DNA from: Sapria himalayana
Lineage: Eukaryota > Streptophyta > Magnoliopsida > Malpighiales > Rafflesiaceae
Length of the DNA: 64,000 nt
Reading direction: 5' to 3'
Assembly: GCA_029783825.1 (NCBI GenBank)
Contig: JAREIK010010204.1
Coordinates: forward strand, 1-64,000
The notes beneath the pieces were generated by a model that searched no databases, was not told the origin of the DNA, and was given only the letters and a program-made list of their open reading frames with translations. The stretch's first letter is position 1. Each line of letters begins with the position of its first letter. Below are positions 38,830-51,767 of the stretch, in pieces. Both the position numbers and the translations under genes were made by a program.

Positions 38830-41164
38830 TGGATTCATAGAGAAATATTATTATAGAGATAAAGATAAATAGATAGATAGATAAATTGATTGATTGATTG
38901 ATAGTCATATAGATATACAAGTAGATAGATAGATAGGTAGAGACACAAACAAAAAAATAAATAGACAAATATAAAAATAGATAAATAGAAAAATAAATAG
39001 ATAGATGGATAGTCAGGTAGGTAGATAGACAAATAGAAAGAAAGATAGATAGTCACAACCAAATAAATAGATATATAGATAGATAAACAAATAGATATAC
39101 AGATAGATATATAGTTTGATAGATAGGTTAATAAATTGATTGATACACCAACAGATAGAAGATTGATAGACATATTGATAGAAAATAGATAGACAGACAG
39201 ATAGATAGTCAGATAAAAAAATAGATACACAGATAGATAGTTAGATAGATAAATTGATAGACAAATAGATAGACAAATAGATAGGTAGATAGATAAATAG
39301 ATAGATAGAGAGATAGAAAGAAAAATAGATAGACAAAGAGATTGACAATATAGAGAGATATAAAGATATTTAGAAAAATAGATAGATAGAGATACAGATA
39401 GATAAACATATAGAAAGACATATAGATAGACACATAGATAGATTGACAAATAGATAGATAGATAGATCAATAGATAGAAAGATAAATAAATAAATAGAAA
39501 TAGAGACAAATAAATATATAAACACATAGATAGATATATAGATAGGCAGGGTGACATTTAGTCAGACAAGGATACACACATACATACATATAGATAGATA
39601 TACATACAAACAAATAAACAAATAGATAGATAGAGAATGAAATAGATATATGTATAGATAGTTTGATAGATAGATTAATAGACCTATTGATTGCTAGATA
39701 GATACATAAATAGGTACACATATATATAGATTGATATATACTCAGATAAATAAATCGATAGATAGACCATTAAATAGATAGATAGATAAATATATCGATA
39801 GATAAATACACATATTGATAGATAGAATGATTTCCAGATTAATAGATAGATTGTTAGGCAAATTGATTGATAGATTAATATATAGATTGATTAGCATTCA
39901 GATAGACATACATACAAATATAAAAACACATATACAAACAGATAGATAGATAGAAAGAAAGAAAGATATACAGACTTACAGATAGAGAGATAGACAAATT
40001 GGTAGGCATGCATTCAGGCACGCACATAGATAAACAAATGGATAGACAATAAAATAAATAAATTAAGATACATAAAGGAAGACTAACAAATAGATAGATA
40101 AATATATAGATAGTTTGATATAAAGATTAATACACAGATTAAAAGACTAATAGATAAACAAATTGATAGACAGATTGATAGACTTCTAGATATACAGATA
40201 GATAAATTCACAAATAGATTGACAGATAGATAGTCATATATATAAATAGATAGATAGATAGATAGATAGATATTTAGATTGAAAGATAGATCGATAAATT
40301 CATAGATAAAATGATTTATAGATAGATAGATATGCAAATTAATGGAAAGATTAATAGACATATCGATAGATAAATAAATAGACTATTAGATAGGTAGTTA
40401 GATAGAGAGATACATAGACAAATAGATAGACAAAAAGATAGATATATTATTAGAAATATAGATAGATTGATTGATTAACAAATAGATTTATAGATAGATA
40501 GATATATAAATTGACAAATAGATAGATAGATAGTATATAAATATACAAAGAGATAGATAGATAGATAGTTAGTTAGACAGATAGTTAGTTAGACAGATAG
40601 ATTGTCAGAAAGGTACAAAAATAGATAGATAGATAGATATATAGATATATTGACAAATATAAAGAATGATTGATTGATTGATTGGTAGATAGATCATTAG
40701 ATAGATAGATAGACAGATAGATATATAGTATATAGATAGACATTTAGATAGAAAGACAAATAAATCGATAGATAGATAGACAGATAGATAAATAGATAGA
40801 TAGTTAAGTAGATAGATAATAGATAGACAAATAGATAGACAGACATAAAAATAGAAAAATTGGTAGGTAGGTAGATAGATTGACATATTGATAGACAAAC
40901 AAATTGATAGACATGCAGATAGTTAATTAGTCAGTTAGTCAGGTAGGTTGATATTCATGTAGGTAGGTAGATAGACAGACAAATAGATAAATAGATAAAT
41001 AGTCAAACATACAGACAAATAGATAGACAGTAGAAAAGCAGATATATAGATAGTTTGATAAATAGATTAATTGAAAGATTGATAGAGAGATAGATAGATT
41101 GACATAATGATAGAAATATTGATAGAAAATTAGATAGATAGATAGATAGCTAGATATATAGACA
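37095..41164 (+). repeat. Degenerate GATA array, block 6
   Basis: This is about 4.1 kb of GATA-polarity units. GATT-rich subregions (GACAGATTGATA repeated about 37730-37760) and a 48-bp duplication (about 38521-38616, containing TTTATTTCAATATTGATAG twice) are visible. A (TA)n run lies at about 38792-38826. No gene is present. Confidence 0.96.
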
Positions 41165-41230
41165 GCACTGTAGCGAGTCGTGCTGGGCGTTGGGTCGGGA
41201 CTGGGTCGCCTCGCCCTTATGACACCTATA
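41165..41230. mobile_element. hAT-like right-end fragment
   Basis: A short GC-rich piece rich in GGGTCGG motifs ends CGCCCTTATGACACCTATA, resembling the terminal bases of the hAT element at 5707. No matching left end is seen. It abuts GATA array on its left. Confidence 0.6.
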
Positions 41231-42289
41231 GATGAAATCTCTTTGATTTTTATGGGTAAGATAATTAAGTTATTAACATCTCATAAATTATGTGTTAAGT
41301 GAGAATTTTGTGTATTATAGATTTTATTTTTATAATCCATAAGCTCAATTGCTTAAACTTATAAAGACATATAATAATTAATAATATTTTATCTAATGAA
41401 TGCTATGCATCATTCATTAATATATATTTTATTATTTAATTTAATTACTCGATTCGTTCTTTTCTTACGTATTTTTGAGTTTTGTAGTTCTTTCCTAGTA
41501 AAACTTAACATAAATTTTAGTAAATTAAATATTATAGATAATACATTTGATCCATATAATGAATTAAATTGTGTATGTAGTTCCATAAATATTAATGCAC
41601 CGAATCTTATAAGAATTTTGAATTTAAAATATTTCTATGAGAATATTACTAAGATGACTAATCATTTGTGAAAATTTTATATTATATGTATTTGTTGGAG
41701 GTCATGTCTTTATTCAATATAAGCATCTTTGTCCAAGGTACTGGGTTCGAGATTATCATATGTATTCTTTAAATTTTGATGGGAAGACATTAATATATGA
41801 ACTTCTCCCATGCCTTATGCTAAAATAGAAGGCATGTTCACTAAGTATGATCTTTATATAATGAACTAAATATTTTAGATGATGTAGAGAAACCTTTCTT
41901 CTCTAGTGTCTTTCCACATGTAAGCAAAATATTTAGTATTAATAGTCACACTTGTATTGTATGGACAAATTCTAATATGATAAATAAAAAAATACTAAAT
42001 GAGAAATAAAATCTAGTCAAATATAAATGTTATATATATATATAACTTTAAAACTAGTACTAGAGTACTAGATGAGTCATCTAAGAAGATATGTCAAATA
42101 ATTTACAAAAAAATGGTGCATTAGACCATTATAATTTAAGTTTAGTATAATTATAATTGGATGGACTTCATCTTTGATATTTTTTGCATATAAAACTAAT
42201 AATTGATGAAAAAAAATTTTAGGATGATTAGTTGAGATATTTACTTAAATTTGAAGAAGATTCTAAATTTTTATAGTTAGATCGATATA
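41231..42289. other. AT-rich segment without a recognised gene
   Basis: An open frame of 91 codons at 41396-41671 (plus strand; Leu/Ile/Phe/Asn-rich) has no motif I recognise and the composition of AT-rich noncoding DNA. The rest contains many stops in all frames. Confidence 0.55.
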
Positions 42290-42484
42290 TAATAACATAC
42301 AACATTATATTAAACTACATGTGTATAAATATATATAAATATTTATATAACTATATAACACTCTATATAATAAAATATAACAATATTTGTAACTATGTAT
42401 GTATATATGTATACATATATGTAAATATATATATTTGTCTATATCTTTGTATACATTATGTTTAACTACATATAACTACTTGTA

Positions 42485-42554
<70 letters not shown>

Positions 42555-43600
42555 TATGTTTAACTATATATAACTCTATTTTTAACTATATATACTATAG
42601 GTATACGAACATTTAACTATAAATAATTGTCTTTGACTACATGTATAACTATAAAAACATTATACATAACTATATTTAAATATATAATTAACAACATATA
42701 TTTAATGTACATTTTTAAATATTAGTATATTAAAATGAACTATATGTGTAACTATAAGTATAACCACATGTAACTACATTTATTATTAATGTATAACAAC
42801 ATACAATATTATTTTCAACTATATGTGTATAACTATATTTAAATATTCGTATAACTATGTAACACTTTATAATTAAATATAACTATATTTGTAACTATCT
42901 ATACATATATGTAAATCTATATATTTGTTTATAACTTTGTATACATTTATGTATAACTACATATAATTACTTGTATGAATTTATCTATATATAAATATAT
43001 GTTTAACTATATATAACTCTATTTTTAACTATATATACCATAGTTATAAGAACATAAAACTATAAATATATGTCTTTGACAACATGTATTACTATAAAAA
43101 CAATACATAACTATATTTAAATATATAATTACCAACATATATACTAATATATACATGTTTATATATTAGTATATAAAATTATAGTTTACTATATCTATGC
43201 CAATAGATAACTATATGTGCACACATATAAATTTATATGAAAAAATATATATACCTACATATATAAATATAAGTATAACTATATGTGTAACTATATGTAT
43301 AACAACATGTAACTATATTTACAAGTACTGTATAACATACAACATTATGTTTAACTACATGTGTATAACTATATACAAATATTTGTATACCTATGTAACA
43401 CTCTATATAATTAAATATAACTATATTTGTAATTATGTATACATATATGTAAATTTATATATTTGGTTATAACTTTGTATATATTTATATATAACTAATT
43501 ATAACTACTTGTATGAATATACCTATATATAACTATATGTTTAACTATATCTAACTATTTATAACTACATATACTAGTTATATAATAACATATTATTATA
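42290..43600 (+). repeat. Three tandem copies of a ~0.5-kb AT-rich unit
   Basis: The marker AACACTCTAT / AACACTTTAT recurs at 42357, 42861 and 43397, giving periods of 504 and 536 bp. Around each marker the same order of phrases recurs: ACATGTGTATAA, TATTTGTAACTATGTAT-like, TATATATTTG, and CTACTTGTATGAAT. The first copy is expanded by a (TA)n run at about 42488-42550. The short internal motif is ATAACTATATGT. Confidence 0.8.
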
Positions 43601-43854
43601 CATGGAATATTACAAATTTGTTGCGCTAAATTGAAATTAAATGGCAAAAGACATAATATCAACAATATCTAAGCACATAGCTTTGATCCGATATAGCAAG
43701 CTGTTGAAATAAGTATCGTACTCTTACCTAATCCCACCCCTTGGGCCTCTGTCTCATATATGAGCTTATATATGAAAAAAGATGTAATATATGATAGGTT
43801 TGTATAGAAGAAATTTGTTTGTTCTTATATGTATTTCCTCATTCTAACACTACA

Positions 43855-43900
43855 TTCTCTGTGTCTCTCTCTCTCTCTCTCCCACTATCATTCTATCTGT

Positions 43901-43942
<42 letters not shown>

Positions 43943-44195
43943 GTGTCACTCTTTTATTTATCTCTCTTGCTATTTTCTTTCTTGCACTATTTCTTTTTTG
44001 CTTTCTCTTTCTATATCCCTCTCTCCCTCCCTCCCTCTCTCTCTCTCTCTCTATCTCTCTCCCTTTCTCTCTTTATCTCTCTTCCCCCTTTCTCTCTTTA
44101 TCTCTCTTCCCCCTTTCTCTCTCTCTTCCCCCTTTCTCTCTCTCTCTCTTCCCCTTTTCTCTCTATTTCTCTCTTTCTTTCCTTCCTTTCTCTCT
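43855..44195 (+). repeat. Polypyrimidine (CT)n tract with a CCCCCTTTCTCTCT minisatellite
   Basis: Nearly pure C/T for about 340 bp. Between about 44050 and 44160 a unit like CTCTTCCCCCTTTCTCTCTT is repeated four times with small length changes. The Ser/Leu-rich open frames across it are composition artefacts, though one is continuous with the acidic frame that follows. Confidence 0.92.
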
Positions 44196-44440
44196 CAACA
44201 AAGAAGTGCAAACATAGCTATTGCACCAGCATTCCAAGAAGATGACATAAATAATATTGAGCATGTGCATGTAGATGCTGATCTAGTAAATTTATGTGAC
44301 TCAAATGGTGGCCTAATAGAAATTGAAGATGATCAATTTCTATCTGAAGATTAGTTGGAACTTTCATTAGAATCTGACGAAATGTCAGAAGATCAATTAG
44401 AGAATGATAGTGATGTCGATAATAAAATTGCTATAATTGT
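44196..44440 (+). pseudogene. Acidic coding-like exon, possibly part of a CACTA gene
   Basis: The frame reads AFQEDDINNIEHVHVDADLV and continues with IEIEDDQFLSED, a stop (44352-44354), and then, in the same frame, further acidic residues (ELSLESDEMSEDQLENDS). It ends about 130 bp before the start of the TNPA-like gene. It may be the acidic C-terminus of the companion transposase (TNPD-like) of the same element, but no catalytic motif is present to prove this. Confidence 0.4.
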
Positions 44441-44566
44441 ATTATAATATTAAACTATCAAAAACTTTCTATATTTTGATGAAATCTATTGGTGTGTTTT
44501 ATTATAAAATGCATGGTTGTTCATCATATCTCTTATTATTTGTTCTATATTTTTTTTGTATAGTAG

Positions 44567-46097
44567 ATGGCGCCTAAAGGATGTGGCCATGGTGGAGGTG
44601 TACGTAGAAGTAGTAATAGAAAAAATTTATCTAGTATTTTATACCAAGTTGCAAATTAATTTCCATCTCAGCCCACCACATCCAGACTTAAACATCACAA
44701 ACATCGTCTCCATTTCTATCACTATCACTATCATTGACACCTTTACTATCACCTTTATCAGATATATGCCCACCATACATTGTCCTTCCTGCAAACACTT
44801 TTGATCCATCACTATCTAGTACACTACATTTTACACTGATAGTTCCCCCATCTACAAAACGATCGACATCATCAAATGTTGTGTCTTCTTCTTCATTCAG
44901 TGTTAAGTTAGTAATTGAGAATGTGGATGAGAGGTATAAGAAATATTTAAATATTACTTGAATAAAATATTATGATGATCCTATTTGTGGTTTTTTTAAT
45001 ATATAGTTATTATTTGCTTCTTTTCAATTTTATTTATATATTTGTACAGTTTTATTCTATCTCCAAAGTGTTCGGCTATAATTACAAAGTCTTTCAAGAA
45101 ATTGGTTGATTCTAAAGCATTATCATTGAATAAAGTTTCTGAATCGACAAAAGAGTCTAATTTTAATGACTTCAGGTAAAAATAATGAAACAAAAGTATT
45201 GAAACTTAATTATCTAATTAGTTGACTATTATGTTGGTTTTTATTCAAGTAGTAAATAATCATGTCCTTGTTATTAATATATTTTTTTGTGATTTTTTTA
45301 TATATAGAATCAGTGCACATCGGCACTCAAATTTGATCGAACGATAAAGTCATTATCGGAGAGCAAAGCTACTGAACCGTATTCTGATTTTGTCCAAAAT
45401 TGATAAATATAAAAGAAAGGCCTAATTTTATATCCGAGGATGACTGGCCTGAGTGGCTTAAGTATTGGGAGGAGCCATATGTGAAAAAAAATCAGAGATT
45501 ACCACTAAAAATTAACGAACATAAGTAGCCGGACTAGGTACAGGAATGTCTAGCCACACAGGAGGGTCAAAGTCGAGCATTGAGCATGCTCGAGATTTGG
45601 TATAATTTTAAAATTTTAAATATTTATATATTTAGTGGTTGTCCTAATAGTCTAAATAAATTTATTCAGTTCATGGTTTTATTAATTTTGTTAAATTTTT
45701 TATTATTTGTTATTTTATGACTTAATAAATACATACACTAGGCTGGAAAATTAGGTCGAGATCTTAATTTTTATGAGATTTTTATGAAGATGCAAGTGTA
45801 GAAAGTAGATGGTCAGTTTGATGACAACAAGCCTCAGATGATTGCTGTAAGAATCTGTTATATTAATAAAATATAATAATAATACAGTAAATTTTGAAAG
45901 TTGTTTTTAATGTAAAATATAAAACAATTTTATGTATATCTATAATAGTATTTTTTTCTATTTTATCACAGAAACTAATGGAGGAATGTGTGACAAATAC
46001 TTCTCAACAAGTTGAGAGTTTTATGGATCTTCAACTAATTCACTATGATCCTGTCTATTTGGAGACCATAGGAGGTCATAAAAAGCAGCAAGTGTAC
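44567..46097 (+). pseudogene. CACTA TNPA-like (plant Ptta/En-Spm) gene, broken
   Basis: The frame opens at 44567 with MAPKGCGHGGGVRRSSNRKN, a Gly/Arg-rich start usual for this family. Later exons give FISEDDWPEWLKYWEEPYVK (about 45420-45500), AGLGTGMSSHTGGSKSSIEH (about 45537-45597), AGKLGRDLNFYEIF (about 45742-45835) and LMEECVTNTSQQVE to GHKKQQVY (about 45975-46097). This order matches plant TNPA-like proteins: two spaced Trp motifs, the HTGGSKSF box, a conserved middle exon, and KGRVYG. Stops (for example after LYQVAN and MQV) and a frameshift near 45533 make it non-functional. The last exon is cut at VY by the hAT-like sequence at 46098. Proteins of this family bind the subterminal repeats of CACTA elements. 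Confidence 0.82.
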
Positions 46098-46535
46098 CAT
46101 GTCGTGCCTGGCCCGACATGGTTCTGTGAGGTCAGGCCCGGCACGAGCTCCTCAGCCAGAAATCAACCAGATTCGGCTTGGTTCGTGACAGACCAAAACC
46201 ATAATTTTTTTTAAAAAGTATGGTTTTCGTTGCATGCCTCCATGCCACAATCACCATTTCATGGCTCGCCTAGCTTCGCCCGTCAGGTGTCGGCTCACCG
46301 TTACCACTCTCGATGCATGGTCAAGTGTGTCGTGCCCCTAGCCAGGCCCTCGTATGGTGCTTGGAAGGACATGTGGGCTGAATTCCCTTGGCCCGGTAGG
46401 GCACGAGCGATGCTGATGGTGTGCCCGGCTCGGGCCCGAGAACATCATTGTAGCATGCCGTGCCAGGCCAGGCACAGCTGAATCACACTGTGCCTCATGT
46501 GGTGCCGGGTCAGCCGAGCCTAATTGACACCTCTA
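46098..46535. mobile_element. hAT-like right-end fragment truncating the CACTA gene
   Basis: GC-rich sequence with CCCGGCACGAG and GTGCCGGG motifs ends GCCTAATTGACACCTCTA, nearly the same terminus as the hAT element at 5707. A left terminus and an 8-bp duplication are not seen. It joins the TNPA-like exon directly on its left and TATC array on its right. Confidence 0.75.
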
Positions 46536-46862
46536 ATCTATCTATCTATCTTTCTATTAGTCTATCTATTTATTTTTCTATCTATATGTATCTCTATCTG
46601 TCAATATACTCAGCTACCTATTAATTATCTATCTATCTATTTATCTATATATCTATCTATTTCTCCATCTATCTATCTATCTATCCATCTATCTGTCTGT
46701 CTATAAATGTGTTAAATTTCTTTATATATATCTATAAATCTATCTTTCAAACATTCTATTTATCTGTCTATCTATCTATCTATTAGTGTATCTATCTTTT
46801 TATCTATCTGTTTGTCTGTCTGTCTGTGTGTATGTCTATCTATGTATCTTTCTTTCTTTCTC

Positions 46863-46893
<31 letters not shown>

Positions 46894-48958
46894 CTCTATA
46901 TATCTATCTATCTATCAATATGTTGGTCAAGATATCTATCTATCTATCTATATGTCTGTCTATCTATCTATCCTTCCATCTATCTATTTATATGTCTATA
47001 TATCTGTCAATCTTATTATCTATCTATCTATCTATGTATAAATTATCTATCTATGTATCTACCTATCTATTTATTTACTTGTCTATCTATATGTCTATTT
47101 ATCTCTTAATCAATCTTTCTATTTATCTTTCTATCTATCTATTTTGTCATGTATCTTTTTATATATCTATTTGTCTATCTATCTTTTTATCTATTTGTTT
47201 ATCAATCTATCTATCAATTTGTATATCAAAATACCTTTCAATCTATCTATCAATCTCTCGATCAATATGTCTCTCAATCTGTCTATCGATCTATTTATCA
47301 ATTAGTCAATCAATATATCTTTTTATGTGTTTATAAATTTATTTTTCTATATGTCTATCTATATATCTATCTATCCAACTTTTTATTTCTATGTCTATCT
47401 ACCAATATATCAATCTTTCTATCATTATATGTATCTATATGTCTATCTATGTGTATTTCTTTTTGTCTATCTATATGTCTATCTATTTATCTATCTATCT
47501 AGCTATATATCTATTTATCTATTTGATTATTGATTCGTCTATATAAATGTCTATCTATCTATTGATCTATCTATATATATGTTTGTCTAACTATATGTAT
47601 ATCTATCTATCTATCTATTTGTCGAGCTATTTGTCTATAGTTATGCCTATATACTTGTCTATATTTTTATCTATAATCTATTAATATATTTGTCTATTTA
47701 TATATCTAATTATCTTGGTATCAATCTGTCTATCTATCTATTTATGTATCTATCTATCATTCTATATATCTATTTGTCTATCTAGTGTGTGTGTGTGTGT
47801 GTGTGTGTCTATGTATCTATCTATATATCTGCCTATCTTTTTGACTATCTATATGTCAATCAATCTATCTATCTATTTGTCTATCAATCTGTCTATATAT
47901 ATATCTATCTATCTATATATATATATCTGTCAATCTATGTTTTTACCTATTTATCTATCAATAAGACAATCAATCTTTCTATCAAACTGTCTATCTAGCT
48001 AGCTATCTATCTAACAATCTATATATCTATATTTTTATCATACTATATGTCATTCTATCTGTCTATCTATCTTTAAAATTAATTATCTATCTGTCTATCA
48101 ATTTGTCTATCTATCTATTAATCTATCTATCTATCTATTAGTCTATCTATCTATCTATATATTTGTCTATTTATAAGTCTGTCTATCTATCTATTTGTCT
48201 ATATATATATATATATATGTCTATCTATCTATATGTCTTTATATCTATCGATCTATCTATCGATCTCTCAATCTATCTGTCTATCTATCTGTCTATCTAT
48301 CTGTCTATCTATCTGTCTATCTATCTATTTATCTATTGATATGTCAATGTATCTATCTATCATTCTACTTTTCTATTTGCCTATCTTTCTATATATCTAT
48401 CTATCTATCTATTATTCTATTTTTTTCTCTATCTATCTATATATCTATCTATCTAAATGTCTATTTATTTATCTATCTATTTATCCATCTATCTGTCAAC
48501 CTATCTTTCTATTGATCTATCTAATTATCTATATGTCTATCTATCATTCTATCAATCTCTTTATCAATCAATCTATCAATTTGTTTATCAATCTCCTATT
48601 AATCTATATATCATTCTATGTATCTATTTGTCTATCTATATATCTATCTATCTACCTATCTGTCCATCTATCTTTCTATGTGTCTATCTATTTGTGTATC
48701 TATGTATCTATCTATCTATACATATGTATTTCAGTCTTTTTATTTATATATCTATCTATGTTTATCTATCTATCACTCTATCTGTCTATTTATTAGGCTA
48801 TCTATCTGTCTATCTATCTATCTATGTATTTATTTGTCTATCTAGCTATCTATCTATCTATAAATATATCACTTTATCTATCTTTCAATCTATTTATCAA
48901 TCTAACTTTCTATCTATATGTCTATCTATCTATCTATTTGGCTATCTATCTGTCTATT

Positions 48959-48999
<41 letters not shown>

Positions 49000-50556
49000 T
49001 TATTTATTTATTTATTTATAAGTATATTTTCAATCTATCTATATATCTTTCTACATATTTATGTATAAATCTATCAATCTATCTATCTATTTATATATAT
49101 CTTTATCTATCTGTCTATCAATTTATCTATCTTTTTGTCTCTCGATCTATCAATAAATAATTTTATCAATCTATCTATAAATTTGTCTATTAATCAATCA
49201 ATCTATATGCCTACAAATCTTTCCATCAATCTATCTATCAATCTATTTTTCTATTAGTCTATTAATCTGTCTATCTATCAATCTGTCTATTTTCTATATA
49301 TCTATGTAATTATCTGTCTATTAATTTTTCTATCACCCTGTCTATCAAATTATCAATTAATCTATCTATAAATTTATTTATAAATTTTTATATCATTCAA
49401 TCTTATATAAATCTATATATCAACTTGTTTATCTAACATTCTATGTAATGATCAATCTATCTATTTTCTATCTAGCTATCTTTGTGTTTATCTATCATTC
49501 CAGCTTTCTATCTGTCAATCTTTCTATCTATCTATTAATTTATCTCTCACTCTATATTTCTGTCTATCTATCAATATATTTATCTGTATATCTATCTATC
49601 ATTATATCTGTCTATCTATCTGTTTGTCTATCTATTTTTGTGTCAAATGATCTCACTATCAAATTATCTACCTATGTGTCTATCAATATGTCGATCTATC
49701 TGTCTATCAATCTTCTATCAATTTGTCTATCGATCTATCTATAAATCTTTGTATTAATCTATCTATCTATCTATCTATATATGTATCTATGTGTCTTTCT
49801 ATCTGTATATATTTTTATATATCTATATGTACATCTATCTATCTATATATTTTCAATTTATCTATCTATCTTTCTATCTATATATCATCTCTATTTGTCT
49901 ATCTATTTTTTTATATCTGTCTATTTATCTATATATCTATTTATTTATATGTGAATATATTTGTTTATATATCTGTCTATCTTATTATCTATATATATGT
50001 TTATCTATCTATCAGTCTATTAATCTGTCTATTTAACTATCTTTGTATCTATCTATCTATCTATCTATCGATCTAAGTGTCTATCTACCATTTTATCTAT
50101 CTATTTATTCTTATATCTATATATCTATATATATCTTTATCTATTTGCCTAAAAATGTGTAAAACACTCTGCCTATATATATATTTATCTATATTTCTAT
50201 CTTTTTGTTTTTCAATCTATCTATAAATCTATCAATCAATCTATCTATCTGTCTATCAATCTTTAAATCAATTTATCTATTAATCTATCAATCAAAATTT
50301 TTATTTGTATATCTATCTATCAATCTTTTTATCAATATATCTATCTATTTATTTGTCTATCTATCTATCTATTTGTTTATATATATGTCTATCTATCTGT
50401 CTATCTAGCTATTTATCTATCTGTCTATCTAATTATCTATATATCTATATATCTATCTATCATTTTTTCTTTCTATCTATATATCTAATAATCTATCTGT
50501 ATATCTATCATTCTTTCAATCTCTTTGTCAATCTGTCTATCAATCTATATATCTAC

Positions 50557-50604
<48 letters not shown>

Positions 50605-50915
50605 ACATACATATATTCATATATATATGTATGTATATATATATATATGTCTGTCTATCCATCTATCTGTCTATCTATATATCTATCTATTTGTCTATCC
50701 ATTTGTCTATCTATCTGTCTATCTATCTATCTATCTATTTCATTATCTATCAATCTATTTATCTATCAGTCAATTAATAAATCAATCTAACTATCAATCT
50801 ATCTATCTATCTATATATCTATATATCTATCTATCTATTTATCTATTTATATGTCTATATATATATATATATATATTTTTATCTCTTAGTCTAATAACAT
50901 GTCTAACTATCTAAC
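46536..50915 (-). repeat. Degenerate TATC array, block 7
   Basis: This is about 4.4 kb of TATC-polarity units. (TG)n runs lie at about 47785-47808 and 50569-50602. A (TA)n run followed by (TTTA)n lies at about 48963-49018. The 12-bp unit CTGTCTATCTAT is repeated four to five times at about 48277-48330. No gene is present. Confidence 0.97.
50913..50915. repeat. Left target-site duplication of the CACTA element (AAC)
   Basis: AAC here equals AAC at 57795-57797. Three base pairs is the duplication length of CACTA transposases. Confidence 0.85.
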
Positions 50916-50939
50916 CACTACTAGAAAAATTGATTTTAG

Positions 50940-51560
50940 CTACTAAAAAAAGTAGTAGCTAAACTATTTATTTTAGTAGCTACATTTCATTAGCTACTAA
51001 ATAGCTACACTAGGACATAGTAGCAAAATTCCTTGTAGCTAAGCTAATCTTAGCTACTAGTAGTAGCTATTAGCTACTGTTTTAGCTACAACAAAATGTC
51101 ATAGCTAATTAGCTTCTAAAAATAATAGTAGCTAAAATTAAAAATGTAGTAGCTAATTTAGGTAAGGAGGCGACTATATATAACTACTACTTAGCTAATA
51201 TTTTACGTACTAGGTAAATAGCTACCAACAATAGTAGTAGCAAATGTAAAGAATGTAGTAGCTAAAGCAGTGAATATGACGATTATTTATAGCTACTAAT
51301 TAGCTACTCACAATAATAGTAGCTAAAATTGAGCATACATTAGCTACTAAAACAATATATAACTACTACTTAGCTACTACATGACGTAGTAGCTATTTAG
51401 TGACTGAACTAGGTAGTAGCTAAATATTATAGCTATATAACTACTAACATAATAGTTATATAGAAGTAGCTATTTAGCGACTCAAAAATGTAGTAGCTAA
51501 TAAGGTGAAACTAAATTAGTAGCTAAACAGTAATAGCTAGTTAGTGACTAAACTAAGGTA
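50940..51560. repeat. Left subterminal repeats of the CACTA element
   Basis: Dozens of copies of TAGTAGCTA, TAGCTACTA and GTAGTAGCTAA in direct and inverted orientation fill this interval. Such clusters are known binding sites of TNPA-like proteins. Confidence 0.9.
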
Positions 51561-51767
51561 GTAACCAAATTTATAATTAAATTAATTATTAAATTATTAG
51601 AACCTTAAAAGAAAAAATAAAAAAAATTATTATTAAATAAAAATTATAAGATCCTATTACCACAAAAACTAACATCCACCAAATAACATAAACCAAAATA
51701 ACATGTACTAAATCCCATGTTCTAGATAGCTATACAATAGACTAAAAAAGTTCAATAACAAGAATGT

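Noticed and set aside
41396..41671. 91-codon open frame as a gene
   Set aside because: The residues reflect AT-rich DNA (Leu, Ile, Asn, Phe), with no motif or splice context.
43819..44354. Ser/Leu-rich protein (about 150 residues) across the polypyrimidine tract
   Set aside because: All three frames are open because the tract is C/T only; only the acidic part after 44196 is coding-like.
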